Shown one piece after another: positions 1 through 7,700 of a DNA stretch of 12,613 bases. The stretch lies in the NCBI GenBank assembly GCA_003024985.2, contig PXIH01S0001907.1; one strand, 5' to 3'. A program made the translations under genes and the position numbers. Source of the DNA: Euperipatoides rowelli (taxonomy: Eukaryota; Onychophora; Udeonychophora; Euonychophora; Peripatopsidae). Every line of letters starts with the position of its first letter. Position 1 is the first letter of the stretch. The notes below the pieces were generated by a model. That model was not told where the DNA came from and did no database searches. It saw nothing but the letters and a program-made list of their open reading frames with translations.

Positions 1-434
1 ATATATTTATTAGACCACCTTAAAGTCAAAATTTCAGAACCACTTGAAAAATCCAAAAAAATAAATAAAAAATGAAAGGGTTAAGTAATATTGTATTAAG
101 CTTTATTTAAATGTTTATTCTTCAGTTTAAGTTCCAGGAATTTAAGATTTTATTTATTTTTTCTATTAAGAAAATGGATTTTTAGTTTATGCGTCTATCA
201 AAATGGAATTATTGCACTGAAGAAAAATATGCCTACATTTGACTTTCTTTTAAAAGTAAAATCTTATGAAAACTTTTCAAAATTTGAAGATATGTGTTGT
301 TCTTCAATGAAAAATAACTTTTTAATGTCTATTTGTATTATGAAAGAAGTGGAGAAAGTAAAGTCTGGCAATTCACTAATATTTGGTATCTTTAATGGTG
401 ACGTCGTTACAAGCATTGGATTTTAATTTATCAT
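1..434. other. AT-rich sequence, no gene seen
   Basis: This stretch is AT-rich with short A/T homopolymer runs. A 65-codon frame starting at ATG 229 is the only ORF of note. It has no recognisable domain, and its codon content is what AT-rich random DNA would give. I see no RNA gene, repeat or promoter that I can support. Confidence 0.6.
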
Positions 435-464
435 CGATAGTTCATATTCTTTTAAAGTAAAAAG
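435..464 (+). repeat. 30-bp direct repeat, left copy
   Basis: These 30 bases match 1911-1940 in the same orientation with only 3 mismatches by eye. The shared core is TTCATATTCTTTTA at 441-454 and 1917-1930, preceded by CGATA. Similarity stops abruptly at both sides. The pair brackets the purine-rich, repeat-rich block between them, as expected for a flanking duplication or the ends of an inserted unit. With such a short match, chance homology in AT-rich DNA cannot be fully excluded. Confidence 0.6.
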
Positions 465-829
465 AGACCTAAAGAAAATCCCAAGTCCACCAGAAGGTTG
501 GAGATAAATAGCCAAGGACAAAAAAGGAATCAAAAGTTTTCTTTGACTGGGAAGAATCATCAAATAGCGAATCATCAGAACCAACAAAAGTAAGGAAGAG
601 GACCAAATAAAAGGATGAAAAATAGGTAAAAGATAGATACATAAACAATCCAGACAGATCACAGGGCCATGAGGAGGAAGAGGAAAGTAAAGCCACCATT
701 AAAATGGAAAGAGTGCAATGCGAACAAGAAAAATAAAGAAAAAGAAAGGTAAAAATAAAATATAAGTAGGGGAAGTCCACTAAGCAGATAAAGAAAAAGA
801 ACAAAGGAGTAAAACAAGAAGAAAGAAAT
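465..829 (+). other. purine-rich block, possible decayed coding remnant
   Basis: The plus strand is strikingly purine-rich. In the frame that starts at 512 it reads as a lysine/glutamate/serine-rich protein: a stretch containing FDWEESSNSESSEPTK, then one containing GHEEEEESKATIKMERVQ. It is broken by five stops (TAA 608, TAG 623, TAA 734, TAG 767, TAA 836), each among lysine codons where a single A-to-T change would make the stop. This would fit a dead copy of a charged, disordered nuclear-type protein. Purine-rich simple DNA gives the same amino-acid bias by default, so this is a weak reading and I assign no family. Confidence 0.25.
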
Positions 830-1164
830 CTTAATTAATAAAATTTTGGTTTTAAAAGTAATTTTATAACTTTAAGAGGCTTAACTCTTTTTGTAATCCC
901 TTAGAACAAAGTATTTGTGCTCATAAATTAAGTTATACTAAATTCTGACAAATTATGGTTACTCAAGATACATTTTGTCGGGTCAATATTTTATTCTAAG
1001 TATTTAAAATCGTAATTATTAAAATTTTGGTTTTAAATTTAATTTTGCAAATTTCGGAGGCTTAACTCTTTAAATGTAATCCCTTAGAATAAAATATTTA
1101 TGCCTATAAATTAAGATCTAAATATTGTTGAATTACTTTTTGGATACTTAAGATACATTTTGAC
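830..1164 (+). repeat. two-copy tandem repeat, unit about 181 bp
   Basis: Copy 1 runs from about 830 to 980 and copy 2 from about 1011 to 1164, in the same orientation. Shared landmarks are AAAATTTTGG (840 and 1021), GGCTTAACTCTT followed by GTAATCCCTTAGAA, ATAAATTAAG, and a terminal AAGATACATTTTG. The offset grows from 181 to 185 bp, so small indels separate the copies. About four fifths of positions agree. About 30 bp of unmatched AT-rich sequence lies between the aligned portions. No ORF is shared by the copies. The repeat is more likely satellite-like or part of a mobile element than coding. Confidence 0.8.
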
Positions 1165-1255
1165 TTTTTAAGAAACAGGAAGAAAAAGCAGAACAAGTCT
1201 GAGTGTCAAAGGTGATCAAGAAACAAAAACAAGTAGGAAAACGAAGCACTTGGTA

Positions 1256-1445
1256 GATAAGGAGTAGAAGACAAGGAATAGAGGAAAAGGTGTAGAAGAC
1301 AAGGAGAAGAAGACAAGGAGGAGAAGACGAAGTAGAAGACAAGGAGTAAAGACAAGGAATTGAAGACAAGAAGGTGAAGACAAGGAGGTGAAGGCAAGAA
1401 GCAGAAGACAAGGAGTAGAAATCAAGGAATAGATGACAAGGAGAC
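1256..1445 (+). repeat. 14-bp purine minisatellite, about 13 units
   Basis: Variants of GAAGACAAGGAGTA follow one another with a 14-bp period. Units start at 1267, 1281, 1295, 1309, 1323, 1335, 1349, 1362, 1376, 1390, 1404, 1418 and 1432; the 1323 unit is 12 bp and the 1349 unit is 13 bp. A partial unit precedes them at 1256. Nearly all substitutions keep the purine bias of the strand. Since 14 is not a multiple of three, the array rotates through frames. The long minus-strand open frames here (Leu/Ser/Phe/Pro-rich) are therefore by-products of a stop-poor pyrimidine strand, not genes. Confidence 0.85.
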
Positions 1446-1545
1446 GAAGAAAATGGAATGCCTTCTGCCATTGCTCTGTTATAGGTCGCTTAACGGCTCC
1501 GGTAGTGTACTTGATTCTGATTCTGAAAGGATTAAAGAAGAAGAA

Positions 1546-1605
1546 AGGGGGGAAAATAAAAATAAAAAATAATAAAAAAAAATTAAAATAAAATAAAAAA
1601 AATAA
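1546..1605 (+). repeat. A-rich / G-run low-complexity tract
   Basis: A run of about 60 purines and occasional T, beginning with a short G tract and continuing as A-runs broken by single T. It resembles a poly(A)-type simple repeat and could be the tail of a retrotransposed piece, but no upstream element body was recognised. Confidence 0.6.
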
Positions 1606-1910
1606 GCAAGGTAACTTACCTTTTAACTGGGAAAAGCCTCATATAGTAAGACCCATCTTACAAAAATAAAGCACAGCCCATGCAAGAAATCAAATTAATC
1701 CAAGAGAAGATTTCAATTCTATTAAACGTCTATATGTTTATATGTCCAGTGAGTTGTGTTGTAAAGTCATGTGTTGTCCTGTACAGGCTCTGTGCGGTCA
1801 GGTGCGAGCCATAGAGTGTTGTCCATAACCTGTTTGGTATACTGTATAGCCTGTAATACCGGGAATTGGTTACCCTCGCGGAGCCGGCAGTATTTCTGAC
1901 CGATACGATA
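1606..1910. other. unassigned, moderately GC-rich sequence
   Basis: The part from about 1740 to 1905 has clearly more G and C than its surroundings. It ends in a short (CGATA)3 run at about 1901-1915 that merges with the right copy of the 30-bp repeat. The only ORFs are short frames without recognisable domains. It may be a piece of the same unit that carries the purine block, but nothing here names it. Confidence 0.4.
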
Positions 1911-1940
1911 CGATAATTCATATTCTTTTAGAGTACAAAG
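1911..1940 (+). repeat. 30-bp direct repeat, right copy
   Basis: Right-hand partner of 435-464, with 27 of 30 bases identical by eye. It marks the right edge of the unusual block, after which ordinary AT-rich sequence resumes. Confidence 0.6.
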
Positions 1941-2689
1941 TTGACAATAAATGAGGCTTTATTAATTAAAAATGGACACGTCTAGGCTATTTGAAGTTAG
2001 ATATTTATTTATATCAAATTTCTGACCTTATTAGAAACATACTATAGCCTATGTGGCGACAGCCTGACAGACTAATTTTCACTTTGGATTTTATAGATCT
2101 TGAAAAACAAAATTTGTTACATAATGACATTTAGAACTTTCCGAATGAGTTTTTGGACATCGTAATATCCTTTTAACTTTCTAAATTTGGTCATGTTCAA
2201 ATTTTAAAACGAAAGTTTTTGATTGTTTTAGTTTAAACTTAAAATATACTTTAATTTATTTTTTTAAATACTGTCCATATTAAAATTTGTTAATGGGGAG
2301 ATTTGATGTAGAAAATATCTCGATATATTGTTTCTACTTTCCTCGAGCCATTGAAATTTTTTTTGTTTATATTTTCTTGTTAAATATACTCTGATTTTTA
2401 TTATTAATTTTATTGTATCTAATAGTATTAATAAATGATTATTTTGTTTAAAAAAAATTTGCAGGTCCGCATTTACTACCAAATTATTTTAGAACTGTGA
2501 CTGAATTATACAATTTATAATTTTATTATAGCCTATATGTGCATCACTATACTAATAGTGCAGCTGCCTGAATATTTTTGCAGAATTGTNCATTTTTTGA
2601 CAAAGTGTATGAAATGTTTACCATAGCTAGTATATAACATAATGTTTATATTATTTTAGATGTGGAGGGGAATTTTATTTGAGCTCTAT
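1941..2689. other. AT-rich sequence, no gene seen
   Basis: Ordinary AT-rich intergenic-type DNA with one ambiguous base near 2590. Short frames on both strands have no domain and no convincing exon borders. Confidence 0.6.
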
Positions 2690-3127
2690 GGTTAGCTAGT
2701 GGTCGTCGTCATAGGGGGCACTTTGACAAAAATTAGAAAATATTCAATCAAAAAATGCTATAATTTGATGGTGCATCATTCTGCTCAGGTCTATGATTTC
2801 ACATACTACCCAGAATTCATTCCTGAATACATCCCCATCGAAAAATTAAAAAAAAAATTTTTGGCCGCAATCTTGAATTTTTCAAAAATTACCCAAAATG
2901 TATCAGAAATCATCCCAAATCATTCTGGGTACTAGGATACGATGATTTCTGAAGTTTCCCTTTGGCAAATTCAGAAATGATGTCAAAATAAGCTAATTAG
3001 GGGGTCCCCCAGACCCCAAACATCTGGAATCTGACTTTCCTCCACCATAGCTTTCATGGCATCCACTTAATATCATTCAACAGTCCAGATTAGGACCACA
3101 GTCCGCATGATGTTTTGCGGTAGATTC
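2690..3127. repeat. probable degraded dispersed repeat with nested short inverted repeats
   Basis: GC content rises in this patch. CAGAAATCATC (2904-2914) is the exact reverse complement of GATGATTTCTG (2941-2951), and ATTTCTGAA (2945-2953) that of TTCAGAAAT (2970-2978). The arms can therefore pair in alternative ways. A GGGGTCCCCC-type palindrome follows at about 3001. A string close to 'ggccgcaatcttgaatt' (about 2863) resembles one I associate with animal DNA-transposon remnants, but I cannot name a family. A 78-codon frame from 2699 begins at GTG and shows no domain. Confidence 0.35.
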
Positions 3128-3597
3128 TCATCTTGGATTATTAAATTCTTTTATTTTTGTTAGTAAGTTTGCCAAAACCAGATTTTTAGCTGTAGAACCA
3201 CAACAAAGAAATCTAGAATCTTCAAAGTAAGGCTTCGGTGAAACTGATTTAAACCTTAAAATATCAAATGTAGCATCACTGAATTTGATTACTAATATTT
3301 TATGTGCATTACATTTTGCTGCTAATGTTATGAGACTATGAGTGTAGCCAACTTCTTGCCTCATAAAATCATGAGTCAGCAAAATGTATTGTCTGAAAAA
3401 TTCGTGAATGCAGCAAAATTGCTTGCATAATTAGATTGAGATATTAATGTCATGAGTTCATTAGCGCATTTAACTTTTGTTAAGGTTATTTTATTATTCT
3501 TTAGATAATCTGTCCAGAAAATGCATTGTATGAAAATATTGGTACCATATATTGAAGTGGGCAAAGAGTGGGTGAAAACAAAGGTAATCAGAAACAA
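3128..3597 (-). other. two overlapping minus-strand ORFs, unassigned
   Basis: Two open frames (3376-3597, then 3128-3382) overlap by a few bases on the minus strand. Their combined length, about 155 codons, is more than usual for this AT-rich DNA. The second has a fairly balanced residue mix, including SPKPYFEDSRFLCC and TAKNLVLANLLTKIKEF. I do not recognise either. They could be exons, remnants of a mobile element extending from the relic at 3735-3994, or chance frames. A diverged short direct repeat (ATGAGTCAGCAAAATG versus GTGAATGCAGCAAAATTG, about 3371 and 3404) lies inside. Confidence 0.2.
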
Positions 3598-3734
3598 TTT
3601 TCAAAAAAAATAGTTTAATGCAGCAAAGAACCAATTTTCAGTGTACAAGGATGTGTTCCACATGATAACCACTATTATCAACAACATATTTCATGTGCTA
3701 TATCAAATTGGGCACCATTACTGAACACTGTTCC

Positions 3735-3994
3735 TATGCAATGTTAAGTGTATATTCAATGTTCAGTTTTAGTGCCTTGATTATGGTCTTGTATGATCCC
3801 CGTCTCTCGAAACAGACACCCATTTCACTGCAGTTTTCTTTGGTGGTGCAGCTTTGTTGAACATCTCTGAAAATGTCAAACAGAACATTTCCCAATGCTG
3901 GTCCGTGACCATGTGTCGTTCCATAACTTTGAAAGTAATGTTTAACTTTCACAAACCAAACATGTTCTTCAATATTATACTGAGGCATGGTCAC
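3735..3994 (-). pseudogene. relic of a transposon-type helix-turn-helix (DUF4817-like) protein
   Basis: The minus-strand frame opens with MPQYNIEEHVWFVKVKHYF, which has the shape of the N-terminal helix-turn-helix domain found in many animal transposon-derived proteins (MP-x-Y/F-x-x-E-x-x-hydrophobic-hydrophobic-V). The next part of that domain normally reads like PP-K-K/T-T-x-x-x-x-V and then KFE-x-x-GS. Here PPKKTAVKWV appears in a different frame from the start, while FERRGSY returns in the original frame. This implies two compensating frame changes. No catalytic DDE core follows downstream. The simplest reading is a decayed, truncated copy. The family call rests on pattern memory only; a chance ORF remains possible. 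Confidence 0.38.
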
Positions 3995-4119
3995 AGGAAT
4001 TCAGCCTTCACAATCTGAAATAAAATATTTAAAAAAAAAACAATATTTTAAAACCGGAAACAATTACACAACAAAGTTAGCATTATTACAGCACAGTTCC
4101 CTATTTTGGTTACGGTACG

Positions 4120-4154
4120 TTTTTTTTTTTTTTTTTTTTTTGGGGGGGGGGGGG
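4120..4154 (+). repeat. T22-G13 homopolymer junction
   Basis: Twenty-two T residues (4120-4141) pass directly into thirteen G residues (4142-4154), followed by CACCCTCTCC. The resulting Phe/Gly run in an 84-codon plus-strand frame (3987-4241) is an artefact of the homopolymers. The pyrimidine/G boundary resembles the G-rich ends seen in the inverted-repeat element at 9484-9768, so this may be a fragment of a similar repeat. Homopolymer lengths are prone to assembly error. Confidence 0.8.
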
Positions 4155-4621
4155 CACCCTCTCCACTTCATTAAAAATGCAAATATTAGGAAGCTGAAAA
4201 AAAATAAAACTAAACTACACAAATTTAAAAACTATTTTTAAAACAAACCTGCCACTAATAGAAAAATCTTATATTTAAAGTGGTTATGGTTGCGTTCACC
4301 ACTCCCCTGCTTCTCTTTGATAATAAATTATTATTTCCCTCATACATATACTGTACATTCACCATGAATAGTTTCTTCAGATCAAAAATTGATATATATA
4401 TATTAATCTCTTTCCCTCCTTGTTAGCAAATCCTAAATTTCTGTCTATGTTCCATCCCTCAATGATTTAGTACAAAAATCACATTCAAACCACATCCTAA
4501 TTTGTGACTGACTTTTCTGTAAAATTATACTTCATGTTCTTCTTGAATTGCATCCTGATAATTTTATCAATTAATGGAAGTTCTGTTTCAATTTACTTAA
4601 TATCCAATTAACTTTTTTTAG
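4155..4621. other. AT-rich sequence directly upstream of the first exon
   Basis: No exon, TATA element or CpG-rich promoter was recognised. The last bases, a T-run ending in TAG at 4619-4621, form a good splice acceptor. The first recognised exon may therefore be internal, with a 5' leader exon somewhere to the left. Confidence 0.5.
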
Positions 4622-4720
4622 ATAATTAGTTCTAGTCAGGAAATGGATCATCCTACGGTGCACTTGTTAAGATATTGCAAACATGCAGTTCTGCGGCACT
4701 ATTTAATTTTAACTACTCTG
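4622..4720 (+). CDS. GRL gene, exon 1 of those visible (N-terminal cytosolic segment)
   Basis: This exon codes 33 residues ending ...KHAVLRHYLILTTL. The acceptor is a T-run plus TAG, and the donor is CTG|GTAAGA with phase 0. ATG at 4643 sits in a fair Kozak context (purine at -3, G at +4), and an in-frame TAG at 4619-4621 lies upstream. Either this ATG is the start, or the exon is internal and the frame enters at 4622 in phase 0; another AG at 4638-4639 is also usable. The segment is basic and not hydrophobic enough to be a signal peptide, consistent with a cytosolic N-terminus. Confidence 0.65.
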
Positions 4721-7700
4721 GTAAGAATAAAATTCTAAACTTCAATAAGAGTTTAAAATATCATTTCACAATTTTTTAATAAATCTTGAAAGTTCAAGTT
4801 TGATTCATAATTGCAAAAATCTGGACATTGCACAATTAATTTGTTAATAAATTTCTAATTAACATAAAACTTCAATTAGTCATTATTTGTACGAATCTTT
4901 CTATTTTTATTTATTTTTTTAGATTGGTTGGAAGCCTGTCTGCTTCAGTTTGCCATATTATGAGACATGTGCTTTGCTCAAAGTGATTAATCTATGTTAT
5001 CCTTTCATAATAACGACCATTCTCATCTGTGGTTTTATTTTCCAGCAAGCATCTTGTTTTTACAGACTTGATGAGGCTCTTTATGCGGTAAATGAAAATG
5101 AAAACATATTTTAATAATTTAAATAAGTTTACTAAATGATCTTTTTTAATATATAACTTTCAAAATGATTTCTTATTAGAATGTCACTGGTAAACGTGTG
5201 TGTGACAATAATGAGTTGCTCCTCCATCGCATTCCGTATATTAGTCATTCCTTGTTATATATAGCAATGGTGTATCTTATTAGATATACTGAAGATGTTC
5301 AGTTACCTGCACTCATGGAAAGAGTAAGTAATTGTTTGATATTCTTATTATTGGCAATAGAATGATTATATAATATTGTATTATGGTGAGGATTAGCGAC
5401 CTTGACTTGCACTTGTAAAATAATGAATAACAGTAATAGTCATAGAAATAATCATACTAGAATATAGTTACAAACTGTGTCTGTGCCCATCTACATTATT
5501 TAGGTGTTTCATTTTTACTCCAAGATCTTAGGAACCAAAAGTCAGATAAAGATGAGACAAACATCACTGAGCTCAAAATTTTGCGTAGATTTACACAATG
5601 GTTTTAAATTTGAGAATGTCTTCATATATTTGGACCAGTATTTATGTAATTTCTTCCTAGTAAAACATTGAGAAATGACACAAACAGTGCCATTTAACAC
5701 AAGAGCACACCAGAGGGCCACTGGGTCCTCAGGCCCAATAGGGAAACATTACCTTTGCAATTTATAACCTATATAGTAATTTATATGTACTGTAAATAAA
5801 TCATGTGAAACTCTGGTGAAGCATTGATGAAAGTGAATAATTTTATAAAGTGACTTTTGTATACATAAAAGCTTTTTTTCAATGACAAACTACAGTGTTA
5901 GTGATTACTGTTAAAACAGTTAATACCTGCAATAGTCAATAATTATATGAATGTTTGCATGTCAAATTTATCACAGAAATGCTCTAAAACAGCTACACAT
6001 TTGGCTGTTTCTTTAGAAATTCAATATACAGTAGATTCGTTTTTCATCTCTGTACAGAATTAGTGATAGTCTTGTAATGACTGAATACTGTAGTTCATAG
6101 AGCATAACAAATATATCTTACAGCATCAAAGTTGATTAAATGCAAAACAAAAGAAAAATGTATTGAAAAAAAGGTTGACTGAAATGTTTTTTTTTCTCTA
6201 TGTTTTGTTTTTGATATTAATTATAAACTTAAAATGGCATAGACATTATAGTGTGTGGATTTCCTCCTTCCTTCCTTCCCTACCTCTCTATCTCCCCCTT
6301 TCCCCTCCAAATCTCCCTCTCTATCACTCTCTCCCTCCCCCACTTACCTTACCCTCTCTTCTTTTCCCTCTCTCCCTTACCTTCTCTCCATTCCCTTCTA
6401 TTCCTTTCCCCCTTCAACTTCCTTCCACTTTCTTCTTCCCCCCCTCCCTCCCAGTCTCCCTCCTCTGTCTCTCTCGCCATCTATCCATCTATAAAAAGAT
6501 TTTTTGAAAGTGGCACTTTTATTTTCTTCTCTTAAGAAAGAAAATACTTAGAAAGCTTCTAAAACTAATAACATTCTTCACGAAACTGATTGTAATGGTT
6601 TTGAAATGATTAATTTTAATGATTTTGTCCATGAATATACAAGCATAAATTAAGGAAATGTCCAACTTAATAAAATTATATCGTGACTAGCATATATTTA
6701 AATAAACAATTAACTATGTGACATTTGTATTTTTAGGGACTCATACATAGGGGTTTCCAGGGTGTTCAAAAACCTCCTTCAGATTAAAAATAAATAAAAC
6801 CAAATAGGTATAACTGATATTAAATTACTGATTAACATCTAAAAAAAAAATTTTTTTAAAAATAAGTAGGCTAATAAGAAAAGGCTGTATTAATTTTTTT
6901 TTTATCCAAACAATAAATTAAAAAAATTTCTTATAAAGACATGGGGCCTCATTTATAAGGATGATCAGGGCCCCCAAAGTTCTTAAAAAATTCTTCAACA
7001 CAGTCGTAACAATTCTTCTTGAAATTGGAATTTAACATTATGTTGCATGCTTTAAAAAAAATTACACATAAGGGCTAAATTTAATGATACTTTGATCTTA
7101 GGGAACCAGTGATGGACTGGGCCTAAAAATATTGGTGGGTTTCCAGGAAAACCTTATAGGCCTACTGTATACAGTACGTCACACAGTCATTTCTTAATAT
7201 TTTTTTTACAATGATTATTACTCTAATATTTTTAAGAAAAAAATAGCGTTTGATCATAGATATAGAGTCTCCTCTCTAATAATCCACTGAAGTTAGGCTT
7301 TTCTTGTTCTCGACAAAACTTTTTGTGATAATATTAAGTATGATAATGATTAATTGATCACTACAGGTATATTAGTGTTAAAAAAGCTATTATTATTATT
7401 GTAATTAATTTATTTATAAAAGTTCCCATATGTTTGAGAAAAACATAAAAATATTAAATAAATTTTAACTTTTTAATTAACTTTTATTTAACACAAATAG
7501 GGCCTCTACAGATATACTGTGAATTTGTGGTAAGGGGTGCATATATTTAAAATACAAGAAGTCCCATAAATCGATTTTAGGAAAAATTATAAAAGTGATG
7601 AGGCACAAATAATAATCCCTTATCATTTCTAATTTATGAAGATTAACTCAGGTAATCCTTAATAAGTACTGAGCATGTTGTCTTGGCAAATCCACGTTAA

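Noticed and set aside
229-426. 65-codon ORF with ATG start
   Set aside because: It has no domain, no convincing splice borders, and a composition typical of AT-rich background.
570-620. Hammerhead-ribozyme-like CTGATGA on the minus strand
   Set aside because: The paired stems and the GAAA and GUC core positions are not in the required arrangement.
423-804. Minus-strand ORFs opposite the purine-rich block
   Set aside because: They are open because of strand composition; Phe/Leu/Ser-rich without any recognisable motif.
1148-1471. Minus-strand Leu/Ser/Phe/Pro-rich ORFs over the purine block
   Set aside because: They are the pyrimidine strand of a 14-bp minisatellite; the period is not a multiple of three and all three frames stay open because such DNA has few stop codons.
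1730-1921. 63-codon minus-strand ORF rich in Arg, Thr and Tyr
   Set aside because: No ATG-anchored gene structure, no family resemblance, and it crosses into the 30-bp direct repeat.
2699-2935. 78-codon plus-strand ORF
   Set aside because: It starts at GTG, overlaps nested inverted repeats and has no domain.
3987-4241. 84-codon plus-strand ORF with Phe and Gly runs
   Set aside because: The runs are translations of the T22-G13 homopolymers.
6163-6535. Three overlapping Ser/Pro/Leu-rich plus-strand ORFs
   Set aside because: They are shadows of the CT-rich tract, with all frames open and no domain.
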